NCBI GenBank assembly: GCA_023264975.1
Contig: JAHFUS010000022.1
Location: forward strand, 1 to 53,528
DNA length: 53,528 nt
Origin: Actinomycetes bacterium
GTDB taxonomy: Bacteria > Actinomycetota > Acidimicrobiia > Acidimicrobiales > GCA-2861595
Direction of reading: 5' to 3'
Shown here: one piece after another, positions 25,353-33,497 of the stretch
Position numbering within the stretch: position 1 is the first letter of the stretch
How the letters are laid out: every line of letters begins with the position of its first letter
Notes under the pieces: model-generated
Databases searched by the model: none
What the model saw: only the letters and a program-made list of their open reading frames with translations
What the model was told of the DNA's origin: nothing
Program-made: the position numbers and the translations under genes

Positions 25353-26761
25353 CAACCGCCGGCGGGTCTCCGGCGGTCGATCCCACCGAGGGCGGCGGTC
25401 GCGCCGCGCCCACCGGGCCGCGCCGGCTGATCGGCATCGGGGCGTCGCCGGGCGCCGCCGCCGGCCCGGTGGCCCGACCCTCCGACCTGGCCGGGCGGAC
25501 GGCGCCGTGTGTGCTGCTGGCCGGCGACATCGGTCCCGCCGGTGTCGACGCTCTCGACACCGGCATCGTGCTGGCGGTGGCGACGGCGGCCGGTGCCCCC
25601 CTGTCGCACGCCGCCATCCTGGCCCGGTCCATCGGGCTGCCTCTCGTCACCGGCCTGGGGGCCGCCCTGCTCGACGTTCCCCCGGGTGCGCTGGTGCTGG
25701 TGGACGGCGACGCCGGCACCGTCGAGGTGGAGCCGGCCGCCGCCGCAGTGAACGTCGCTGCCGCCCGCCAGGAAACGTCCCGCCGGCGACTTGAGCAGGC
25801 CCGCGGCGCGGCGATGTCACCGGCGGTGACGCTCGATGGCCACACCGTGACCGTACTGGTGAACACCGCCAGCCCGGAGGAGGCGGCCGCCGCTGTTGCC
25901 CAGGGGGCTGACGGGGTGGGCATGCTGCGCACCGAGTTCGCCTTCCTCGGTCGCAGCGAGGCGCCGGGCGAGGCCGAGCAGTACGAGGCCTACCGAGGCG
26001 TGGCCGACGCCATCGGAGACCGGCCCCTGGTGATTCGCACGCTCGACCTCGGCGCCGACATCCCGGCGTGGGGCGGCGGGTGGGAGCCGAACCCGGCGCT
26101 GGGCAACCGGGGCATCCGCTTCACCTTGGCCAACCGCCCGCTGCTGGAGGTCCAGCTGCGGGCCATCGCCCGGTTGGCCGGCGAGCGTCCCCTCCAGGTG
26201 ATGTTCCCGATGGTGACCACGGTCGACGAGGTGCGGGATGCCCGCGCCTGCCTCGACGCGATCGACCCCGCCGGCCGCCTGGAGGTCGGTATCACCGTCG
26301 AGGTTCCCGCCGCCGCCGTCTGTGCCGATGCCCTGGCACCGCTGGTGGACTTCTTCGCCATCGGCACCAACGACCTCACGCAGTACACCCTGGCCGCAGA
26401 CCGGGCCAATTCCGCCGTCGCTGCGCTGGCAGACGGCATGCACCCGGCCGTCCTGCGCCTCATCCGGCAGGTGACCGCCGCCGGTGAGCGCCACGGCCGC
26501 CCGGTCGAGGTAGTCGGCGAACTGGGCTGTGACCCGCTCGCCCTCCCCCTGCTGTTGGGTTTGGGCGTGTCCACCCTGTCGGTGCGGCCCAACGCGGTCG
26601 CCGCCGTGAAGCAGGCGGTCCGCCTCGTGCGGCTCGGCGATGCCCGGCTGCTGGCCGACGCGGCGCTGGACGCCGAATCGGCCGCCGCCGTGCGCCGGCT
26701 GTGCGTGGCAGCCGCAGCCGCTGGTCCCGGCGCACGAGAAGCGGCCAGAGGGGTCCTATGA
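25277..26761 (+). CDS. PTS enzyme I-like PEP-utilising protein, lacking the HPr-binding domain
   Basis: The protein resembles enzyme I (PtsI), which moves phosphate from PEP to HPr. It has the start motif IGIGASPG and then goes almost directly to the swivelling phosphohistidine domain (APLSHAAILARSIGLPLVTG, active His present). The helical HPr-binding domain normally lying between them is missing. The C-terminal PEP-binding barrel is complete: GADGVGMLRTEFAFLG, LVIRTLDLGAD, FAIGTNDLTQYTLAADR. At the catalytic site EI has MCGELAGD; here it is VVGELGCD, so the usual Cys is Val and a Cys appears four residues later. The start is unclear: GTG 25277 overlaps the previous gene, and a CTG at 25349 is possible. 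Confidence 0.75.
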   Translation: MQRGHVGPLGRRGAHARPAYRAGRLTTAGGSPAVDPTEGGGRAAPTGPRRLIGIGASPGAAAGPVARPSDLAGRTAPCVLLAGDIGPAGVDALDTGIVLAVATAAGAPLSHAAILARSIGLPLVTGLGAALLDVPPGALVLVDGDAGTVEVEPAAAAVNVAAARQETSRRRLEQARGAAMSPAVTLDGHTVTVLVNTASPEEAAAAVAQGADGVGMLRTEFAFLGRSEAPGEAEQYEAYRGVADAIGDRPLVIRTLDLGADIPAWGGGWEPNPALGNRGIRFTLANRPLLEVQLRAIARLAGERPLQVMFPMVTTVDEVRDARACLDAIDPAGRLEVGITVEVPAAAVCADALAPLVDFFAIGTNDLTQYTLAADRANSAVAALADGMHPAVLRLIRQVTAAGERHGRPVEVVGELGCDPLALPLLLGLGVSTLSVRPNAVAAVKQAVRLVRLGDARLLADAALDAESAAAVRRLCVAAAAAGPGAREAARGVL

Positions 26762-29029
26762 GATGTTGATGACGACGTCGAACGAGCCGGCGTTGTCTTC
26801 GTAGAAGCCGTCGTTGATCCCGAGGAACAGGCGCCCCTCCTCGTCGGCCGTCACCTCGGTCTCGGACCCGATCACGAACGGCTCGCCATCCTCGCCGATC
26901 CGGCCCATCAGGACGGCGTGGTTGAACTTGGGAAAGGGGTCGCCGGTGTGCTCCTGGTTGACGTCCTCCTGGCCGTCCGGGCCGAACGTGCGGTCCGGGT
27001 TGCCGGGCACGTCGTCGTAGACCTTGCCTTCGGCGGTGATGAGGATGTTGTACCCCGGGTAGATGTCGGCGCCCGCGTCGGTCCACGCCACGGTGGCGGG
27101 GACCGATGTGGTCAGCACCAGCGGGTCACCGTCCGTCGCCCCTTCGTCCACGTCGCCGGCGGGCACGGCGACGGAGCCCCAGTCGTCGAGGTCGGAGCGG
27201 GCCTGCTCACTCAGGAAGCGACGGACCTGGGTGTTGTCGAGGAGGTCGTCGATGTACACCGAGCCGTCGCGGTCGGCGTGGAAGTCGACCGCCGTGACCC
27301 CGAGGTCGAAGCCGCCCTGCGTCCCCGCCGCGCCGCCTACGACGATGTCGAACCTCCCGCCCTTGGGGGCCATGACGAGCAGGCGCTCGCGATCGCCGGG
27401 CCCTCCCTCGTCGACCCGGGCGACCAGCACTGAGCCCGGCGGGCCGTAGCCGTAGTTGTCGAACAGGCCCCGGAAGCGGGAGCGGTCGAAGCCGGCGCCC
27501 TTCAGGTACACGGCCAGGGCCCGGGCGCGCGCGGCGTCGGTGCTGGCCGCCACGTCGGGATCGAACTCCTCCGAGGGGTCGACCTCGACGAGGAGGATGG
27601 AGTTCTTCGGCACTTCGACGGTGTGCGTGACGTACCCACCCTCGTCGTCCAGGGCGAGGTTGAAGGTGCCGGTGCCGGTGGCTTTGCCGTCCCGGGTGAG
27701 CACGACGGCCAGCACGACGATGGCGAGCACCGCTGCAAGGCAGGCGCCGGCCAGGATGAGCGGCCGCCGGCGCTTCGTCCCCGTGTCGTCGGCCGCCCCG
27801 GGCGCGCTGGGGGCCGGTGCGGTCGGCGTGGCGACGACAGGAGCGTTCGGTTCGAGCGCGGCCTCGGGCTGCGGCGTGGGAGCCGGCGGCGCCGGCGGCA
27901 GCGGGGGAGGTGGCGAGGCGGCGTGGCTGTCGATATCGAAGATCCGGCCGTCGGGCGCCCGCAGGTAGAGCACCGGCGTGCCCCACTCCAAGGTGCCGGG
28001 CACGGCCAGGGCCACCGACTTGCGGGCCTCGCCCAGCGCCTCGTCGACGGGCAGGCCCGAGGCGAGCGCCCCGTAGAAGGCGCGGGAAAGCTCGACGGCG
28101 GCCGTGTCGGTGATCTCGTACTGCATGGCGACCACGGCCGGCGTCCCCCGGCGGACCAGCACCGAGGCGGTGCTCGAGAACACGTCCATGCGGTCGGCGC
28201 GGGCGCCGTCGCACGCGTTGAGGACGGCCAGGCGAAGCGGGTGGTGATCGCCCAGCAGGCGACCGAGGTCGGTGGCGCACAACCGGTGGGTGCCACCGCC
28301 GTCGGCCGTGAGGGCGATGACGCCCTCCCCCAGGTTGGTGTCGAAGCCGCCGTGGCCGACGAAGTGGAAGATGTGCCAAGGCCCCTGGCGCAAGGCCGAG
28401 TGGAGATCGCGCCAGGTCTGGCCCTCGACCCAGTGGAGCTCGAAGCGGTCGTCCAGCTGGCCGAGCGCGGCTTCCATGCGGGCCCGCTCCTGGGCGACGT
28501 CGAGGGCGGGGAGGTCCGACGGGCTGGCGGCCATGGCCAGCAGCCGTAGCGGCGGCGCCACCGTGAGCGGCTCCTGCGGGTCGGCCAGCTCCACGTAGCG
28601 GACGATCGGCGTGCTCGTGGAGAGGCACAGGTACTCGGCCCGGCGACTGTCGTAGAGGAACTCCCACGGCAGCGACGCCATGTCGGCCGAATCGAACCGC
28701 AGCTGGATGCGCAGGTCTGCGCCCTGGCGAATGGCCTCCTGGCGGCTGCGGTCGAACAGGGAGCGGACGTCGCCGGCGAACAGTGCCTCGAACATCTCCG
28801 AGCCGAAGCGCTGTACCGCCTGCTCGTGCTCGGGGATGAGCCGTCGCCGGGTGGGCCCACCGGCCAGCAGGGCGAGTTGGAGGGACTGCAACCGGTTCTC
28901 GAGGGCCAGGCTGTCGTACGGGAACGTCATGGCGACGGCGCCCTCGCCGGCCGGTGAGCCGAGCACGGACACCGGCACGTTGCGGCCGTCGGGAGTCCCG
29001 ATCTTGATCTCGAAGTCAAGGCACTTCAT
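26756..29029 (-). CDS. CHAT-domain protease with membrane helix and PA-IL-like C-terminal domain
   Basis: A 757-residue protein in three parts. Residues 1-370 contain a caspase-like CHAT peptidase domain: LPWEFLYDSRR, FHFVGHGGFD with catalytic His near 226, and LNACDGAR with catalytic Cys near 270, ending WGTPVLYLR. A Pro-rich stretch leads to one membrane helix (about 425-447). The outer part ends in a domain like the PA-IL/LecA galactose-binding lectin (DAGADIYPGYNILITAEGKV, MGRIG, FVIGSETEV, LFLGINDGFYEDNAGSFDV). CHAT proteases cleave partner proteins in stress or conflict pathways. It is divergent from a truncated caspase gene 125 bp away, and its stop overlaps the end of the EI-like gene. 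Confidence 0.82.
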   Translation of the reverse strand: MKCLDFEIKIGTPDGRNVPVSVLGSPAGEGAVAMTFPYDSLALENRLQSLQLALLAGGPTRRRLIPEHEQAVQRFGSEMFEALFAGDVRSLFDRSRQEAIRQGADLRIQLRFDSADMASLPWEFLYDSRRAEYLCLSTSTPIVRYVELADPQEPLTVAPPLRLLAMAASPSDLPALDVAQERARMEAALGQLDDRFELHWVEGQTWRDLHSALRQGPWHIFHFVGHGGFDTNLGEGVIALTADGGGTHRLCATDLGRLLGDHHPLRLAVLNACDGARADRMDVFSSTASVLVRRGTPAVVAMQYEITDTAAVELSRAFYGALASGLPVDEALGEARKSVALAVPGTLEWGTPVLYLRAPDGRIFDIDSHAASPPPPLPPAPPAPTPQPEAALEPNAPVVATPTAPAPSAPGAADDTGTKRRRPLILAGACLAAVLAIVVLAVVLTRDGKATGTGTFNLALDDEGGYVTHTVEVPKNSILLVEVDPSEEFDPDVAASTDAARARALAVYLKGAGFDRSRFRGLFDNYGYGPPGSVLVARVDEGGPGDRERLLVMAPKGGRFDIVVGGAAGTQGGFDLGVTAVDFHADRDGSVYIDDLLDNTQVRRFLSEQARSDLDDWGSVAVPAGDVDEGATDGDPLVLTTSVPATVAWTDAGADIYPGYNILITAEGKVYDDVPGNPDRTFGPDGQEDVNQEHTGDPFPKFNHAVLMGRIGEDGEPFVIGSETEVTADEEGRLFLGINDGFYEDNAGSFDVVINIS

Positions 29030-29153
29030 GCGTCCCCCGTCCGGCTTCCGGCCCGCGCCGTGAACTCGTCCACCGCTGCCCCTTTGTCAGGCTTATTGTG
29101 CCTTGTAGGAGTGCGGGATGCGTGGTCGAGATACGTCGACCTGACAGGGGATC

Positions 29154-29336
29154 GTGGTGAAACGGGCGTTGTGCGTCGGCATCAACAAGTACCCCCAGCC
29201 GGGGATGGACCTCCAGGGTTGCGTCAACGACGCGGGGAACTGGGCCTCGTTGCTCACCGACCACTACGACTTCGCAAAAGGCGGCGCCACCGTGATCCTC
29301 GACGAGCAGGCCACCCACGCCAGGATCGTCGCCTGA
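29154..29336 (+). pseudogene. N-terminal remnant of a caspase (peptidase C14) gene
   Basis: The 60 codons match the start of prokaryotic caspase-like proteases (metacaspases): KRALCVGINKYPQPGMDLQG, then CVNDAGNWASLLTDHYDF and ATVILDEQATHARIVA. A TGA then ends the frame, and a DUF3052 gene starts 3 bp later. The catalytic His (usually in a SGHG motif) and Cys (DSCHSG) regions are absent, so the fragment cannot be a protease. Start GTG 29154 is preceded by AGGGGAT. It faces the CHAT gene, so the pair may be what is left of a two-protease locus. Confidence 0.7.
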
Positions 29337-29339
29337 GCA

Positions 29340-29783
29340 GTGGCCGCTACGCCCGCTCCGGCCGGCTATTCGGGGACACCGCTGGCCAAGAAGCTGGGCG
29401 TGAAGGGCGGGCACACCCTCGTGCTGCTCGGGGCGCCGGCTGGCTGGTCGATCCCCGACCTCGGGGCGGACGTGGAGATCCGCACCGATCTCCGCAAGGC
29501 GCCTGACGTGGTGCTCGCCTTCGTGCGCTCACGGCGCGAGCTGGCGCGGTCGAGCCCCCGGCTCGTGCAGGCAATGGACGCGCATGCCTCGCTGTGGGTC
29601 GTGTGGCCCCGCAGGGCGGGCGGCCACGTGAGCGACGTCACGGAGCAGTCGCTGCGAGACGAGTTGCTGCCGACGGGCCTGGTCGACACCAAGGTGGCCG
29701 CACTCGACGACGACTGGTCCGGCCTGCGGTTCGTATGGCGCCGGGAGCGCCGGCCCGACGTGGGACGCCGGCCGCCCTGGTAA
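29340..29783 (+). CDS. DUF3052 family protein
   Basis: A 147-residue protein of the actinobacterial DUF3052 family, function unknown. The N-terminal AGYSGTPLAKKLGVKGGHTL is the usual opening of the family. FVRSRRELARS, SLWVVWPRRAGG and VTEQSLRDELLPTGLVDTKV followed by DDDWSGLRFVWRR are also typical. It starts with GTG only 3 bp after the stop of the caspase remnant, so it now sits on what may have been the caspase transcript. The 150 bp after it show no gene. Confidence 0.85.
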   Translation: MAATPAPAGYSGTPLAKKLGVKGGHTLVLLGAPAGWSIPDLGADVEIRTDLRKAPDVVLAFVRSRRELARSSPRLVQAMDAHASLWVVWPRRAGGHVSDVTEQSLRDELLPTGLVDTKVAALDDDWSGLRFVWRRERRPDVGRRPPW

Positions 29784-29934
29784 CACCCGCCTCCCTTCCT
29801 GCCGGCGCGGGGCGTCGCAGCTGTCAACTGCGCCTTGGTGGGCACCTCGGACCACGTCGCCGCCCACGGTGGCAAGCCCCGTGCCCGGCACGAGCAGCGA
29901 TGGCACTGCTTCACGGCAACGGTAGCTTCGGCGG

Positions 29935-30618
29935 ATGCTGGTGGAAGGGCTTCCGCTGTGGGTGGCGCAGACGAACGCGTGGATTGTGGCGCCTGCGGGA
30001 CCGGGTGGTGAATGCGTGCTGATCGACGCACCGCCGGAGCCGGCCGCCATCCTCGAACGGCTGGCCGCGTCCGGCCTTCGGCTGGTCGCCCTGCTCGCCA
30101 CCCACGGCCACGTCGACCACGTGGGCGGCATCTCGACGGTCGTGGCGGGCACCGACGGCGACGTGGCGGTGCACCTCCACGACGCCGACCTCCACATGCT
30201 CCTCGACCCGGTGGGCACCAGCGCCACCCTGGGCCAGATGCTCGAACGCCAGGGCCTCGACCTGACCCCGCCCGAGGTCGTCCACCATCTCGACGACGGC
30301 CAGCAGGTGCGGGGTGCGGGCATGACGTTCACCGCCCTCCACACCCCCGGCCACACCCAGGGGTCGGTGTGCTTCCTGCTCGAGGTCGACGGCGAGGCGC
30401 CGATCCTGTTCAGCGGGGACCACCTCTTCCGCGGCTCGGTGGGCCGCACCGACCTGGCCGGCGGCTCGCACGAGATGCTCCTGGCATCCATGGCGGACAA
30501 GATCCTGCCGCTGGCCGACGAGGTGCGGGTGCTTCCCGGGCACGGCGGCACCACCACCGTCGGCGCCGAGCGCCGCACCAACCCATTCCTCGCCGGCCTG
30601 CCGGGCGCCGACGGCTGA
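29935..30618 (+). CDS. MBL-fold metallohydrolase (glyoxalase II-like)
   Basis: A 227-residue metallo-beta-lactamase-fold enzyme close to the hydroxyacylglutathione hydrolase/YcbL group. The zinc ligands are all present: THGHVDHVGG (HxHxDH), HTPGHTQGSVCF, FSGDHLF, and LPGHGGTTTVGAER near the C terminus. The two-metal site is therefore complete. Such proteins hydrolyse thioesters or related esters in the cytoplasm, but the thiol cofactor and substrate are not readable from sequence. Its ATG follows a 151-bp gap. Confidence 0.88.
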   Translation: MLVEGLPLWVAQTNAWIVAPAGPGGECVLIDAPPEPAAILERLAASGLRLVALLATHGHVDHVGGISTVVAGTDGDVAVHLHDADLHMLLDPVGTSATLGQMLERQGLDLTPPEVVHHLDDGQQVRGAGMTFTALHTPGHTQGSVCFLLEVDGEAPILFSGDHLFRGSVGRTDLAGGSHEMLLASMADKILPLADEVRVLPGHGGTTTVGAERRTNPFLAGLPGADG

Positions 30619-30681
30619 CGCCGGTTGGAAGCTCGGTCGCCGCGGCGCCTCGGGCGCCGGCCGAACCTACGCTCGGCCCCG

Positions 30682-31101
30682 ATGCGTATCCCGTCCCGCC
30701 TGCCGCTCGTGGCCCTGATGGCCGGGTCGGGGATCTACCATCTGGCCGCGCCCGAGTTCTACGAGCGGATCGTGCCCCGGCCACTCGGCCACGCCAGGTT
30801 CTACGTCTACGCCAGCGGTGTGGTGGAAGTGCTCGGCGCCGCCCTGCTCGCGGCGCCCCGTACCCGCCGAGCCGGCGGCTGGGTGTGCGCCGCCATCCTG
30901 GTGGCCGTGTTCCCGGCCAATGTGCAGATGGCCCTCGACGGCGGGGCCAGTGGCGCCACCGGGATCGTGGGGTCGCCGGTAGCGGCCTGGTCCCGCTTGC
31001 CGCTCCAGGTCCCGCTGGTGTGGTGGGCAGCAGCGGAGGGACGGCGCCCGGACCGTGGCCGGCCCAGGCAGGCCCGGCCGGCGGACGCCCCGCTCTCGTA
31101 G
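30682..31101 (+). CDS. Small DoxX-like membrane protein
   Basis: A 139-residue membrane protein with about four hydrophobic segments: near residues 7-20, 42-60, 68-85 and 105-120. The stretch GIYHLAAPEFYERIVPRPLG followed by SGVVEVLGAALL is typical of the DoxX/MauE-like superfamily. Function is unknown. The ATG at 30682 is preferred over an upstream frame because the first helix then begins at residue 7. The tail is basic. It lies 12 bp before the lipoprotein gene and may be co-transcribed with it. Confidence 0.72.
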   Translation: MRIPSRLPLVALMAGSGIYHLAAPEFYERIVPRPLGHARFYVYASGVVEVLGAALLAAPRTRRAGGWVCAAILVAVFPANVQMALDGGASGATGIVGSPVAAWSRLPLQVPLVWWAAAEGRRPDRGRPRQARPADAPLS

Positions 31102-31113
31102 TCTTCACGGCCC

Positions 31114-33483
31114 ATGGTGCGTCCGCCCGCCCGCAGTCTTGCCGTCGTCGCCGTGGCCGTCGCGCTGCTGGCCGCCTGCACCGGCTCGACGCCCGAGGAC
31201 AGCGAGACGAGTCTCCTGTCGTCCACCACCGGCGTGGCCGCCGGGCCGGCGGAACGGAGTCTGGAGGGCTGGGCCCGGTCGACCAGCGAGGCGCTGAACG
31301 AGGGGGGCACGACGGCCACCCTGGCCGCGCTGCTGGCGCCTGCCGGCGACCGGGGGTGGGCTGTCGCCGGCACCTCCTTCGACGCAGCCGGCGTGCCCCG
31401 GGCCACGGTGTGGCGCTCCGACGACGCCCTCCGGTGGACGGGCGAGATGGTGGGTGGTCGCCGCACCGAGGCCCACGGCGCCACCCGCCGGGCCGACGGC
31501 AGCCTGGTCGTGGTGGGCCGCGAGCTGGTGGGATCCGCCGGCCGTGGCGCGGTATGGGTGGAGGGCGAGGACGGCTTCTCCCGGGCCGGAGGCGGGGATG
31601 CCTTCGCCGGCGGGAACCAGGTGTCGGTGCAGCGCGTAGCGGCCCGGCCCGAAGTCGTGGTCGCGGTGGGCGGGCGCAGCGAGGAGGGAAAGGACGACGC
31701 GGTGGCCGTGTGGCGGTCGGCCTCAGGGCGGTCGTGGGAGCGGCTCCCCGATGCCGAGGCGGTGTTCGCCGCCTCGGGCCAGCCCTTCGTCAACGAGGTG
31801 GTCGGCGTGCCCGCCGGGTTCGTGGCCGTGGGAGGCGTCCGTCGGGGCGACGACGTCGACGCCGCCGTGTGGTTCTCGGCCGACGGCACCACATGGGAGG
31901 CGGCCGCGGGTGCGCCCGACTTCGTCGGCGCGGGCGGGCAGTCCGTGGACGACGTGGTGCTCGTCGACGACGGGGGCCTGCTGGCGGTGGGGGCGGGCAG
32001 CGACGGGCGCCGCAGCATCCCCGTGGCGTGGCGGTCGCCCGACGGCAGGGCGTGGGCGGGAGGCGGCGCCACGTTCGAACAGCTGGGCCAGTCGAGCGAC
32101 GCCGTCGGCACCGAGGTCACCACTGTGGCCCGCCTGGGTCCTGGCCTGATCGCGACGGGCGGTGGGAGCGCGGCCAACCGCCTGTGGGGGTCCGACGACG
32201 GGATCGCCTGGCAGGAGATCCAGCTTCCTTCCGAGGCGGCGGGCGCCGACGACTTCGACCTCGACCTGCTGGCGGCGAGCGGGACGGACGTGGTGATGGC
32301 GTCGTCCGTGTCCGGCGCTCCCCACCTGGCGCTTCTCCGCGACGCCCGGTACACGGAGGTGACGGCCACCGCCCGAGGGTTCCCCTTTCCCCGGCCCAGC
32401 CCGTCGTTCGTCGACGTAGGCGTCGCCGACGACGAGGCGATCGCCTCGGTGAACGTGACCCGGTCGGGGCGCGCCCTCGGGACAGAGCGCGACGACGTGC
32501 GGATGCTGACGGCTCCCGACGGGTTGGCGTGGACCGAGGGCGAGCGGTCGATCGACCGGGCCTCGGTGTTCGACTTCGGGCTCGACCCGTCGGGGCGGCC
32601 CGTCGCCGTCGGCGGCCTCTCGCCGCCCCGCGCGACGGGCGGCCGGCACGCCTTCGCCACCTACGTGTACGAGCGGGGGGTCTGGCGCCAAGACGAGGTC
32701 GTACCGCTCCCGGGCGACCTGCCCGACGAGGCCGGTACCCGCTACCTCGACGGAGTCGCCACCCGGGGCGACCGCATGGTGGTGGCGGGCAACGCCTTCG
32801 TCGGCACCGGCGGCGCCGGCAACGTCGACGGCGCCGTGTTCACCAAGGTGGGCGCCGGCCGCCTGGCTCCTGTCGACGGCATCCCAGGGCTTTCGGGGCC
32901 CGACGACGAGGTGGTCACCGCCGCCTGCGCCGGTCCCGCCGGCTTCCTGGTCGCCGGGTCGGTCCGCCGGGGCGTCGACGGCGACGCAGCCGCATGGTTC
33001 TCCCCTGACGGGGTCGACTGGCGCCAGGTGGCGGCTCCCTCGTTCGGCGGGCCGGGGGACCAGACCATCGACGACTGCGTCGCCACCGGCACCGGGTTCG
33101 TGGCTGCCGGTGGGGCCTCGGTGGGCGATGTGGCCGACGCCGCCGTGTGGACGTCGCCCGACGGCACCACATGGGGCCGGGTCGGGTCGCCTGTCCTGGG
33201 CGGCGTCGACGCCCAGTTCATCAGCGGACTGACCGTCGCCGGGGCCGAGGTGGTGGCCGTCGGGACCGATTCCCGGGCCGGCAGGTACTCAGCCGCCCTG
33301 TGGCACTCCCTCGACGCCGGCGCCACCTGGGACAGCGTCGAGCTGGGCAGGCCGTTCGCCGCCGACCGCTACGCCGTTGCCACCTCGGTCGTGATCGCCG
33401 GCGACCGGATCGTGGTGGGCGGCCTGGTCGACGACCGCGCCGCGGTGTGGGCCGGGCCCTGGCCGTTGCGCCGCGGTGCCTGA
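31114..33483 (+). CDS. Large lipoprotein with sialidase/BNR-like propeller repeats
   Basis: A 789-residue exported protein. The signal peptide ends with lipobox LLAAC at about residue 22. The rest consists of about nine repeats around a core like VWRS-DG--W: VWRSDDALRWTG, VWRSASGRSWERLP, VWFSADGTTWEAA, AWRSPDGRAWAG, LWGSDDGIAWQEI, MLTAPDGLAWTEG, AWFSPDGVDWRQV, VWTSPDGTTWGRV and LWHSLDAGATWDSV. Asp-box-like repeats of this kind build beta-propellers. No catalytic residues of sialidases are recognisable, so a binding or scaffolding role at the cell surface is more likely. It is convergent with the SDR gene, 14 bp apart. Confidence 0.75.
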   Translation: MVRPPARSLAVVAVAVALLAACTGSTPEDSETSLLSSTTGVAAGPAERSLEGWARSTSEALNEGGTTATLAALLAPAGDRGWAVAGTSFDAAGVPRATVWRSDDALRWTGEMVGGRRTEAHGATRRADGSLVVVGRELVGSAGRGAVWVEGEDGFSRAGGGDAFAGGNQVSVQRVAARPEVVVAVGGRSEEGKDDAVAVWRSASGRSWERLPDAEAVFAASGQPFVNEVVGVPAGFVAVGGVRRGDDVDAAVWFSADGTTWEAAAGAPDFVGAGGQSVDDVVLVDDGGLLAVGAGSDGRRSIPVAWRSPDGRAWAGGGATFEQLGQSSDAVGTEVTTVARLGPGLIATGGGSAANRLWGSDDGIAWQEIQLPSEAAGADDFDLDLLAASGTDVVMASSVSGAPHLALLRDARYTEVTATARGFPFPRPSPSFVDVGVADDEAIASVNVTRSGRALGTERDDVRMLTAPDGLAWTEGERSIDRASVFDFGLDPSGRPVAVGGLSPPRATGGRHAFATYVYERGVWRQDEVVPLPGDLPDEAGTRYLDGVATRGDRMVVAGNAFVGTGGAGNVDGAVFTKVGAGRLAPVDGIPGLSGPDDEVVTAACAGPAGFLVAGSVRRGVDGDAAAWFSPDGVDWRQVAAPSFGGPGDQTIDDCVATGTGFVAAGGASVGDVADAAVWTSPDGTTWGRVGSPVLGGVDAQFISGLTVAGAEVVAVGTDSRAGRYSAALWHSLDAGATWDSVELGRPFAADRYAVATSVVIAGDRIVVGGLVDDRAAVWAGPWPLRRGA

Positions 33484-33497
33484 GCGGGGCGCCCCGG

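Noticed and set aside
30012-33008. A 998-codon open frame overlapping the MBL, DoxX-like and lipoprotein genes
   Set aside because: It spans three recognisable genes in other frames and is extremely Arg/Gly/Pro-rich.
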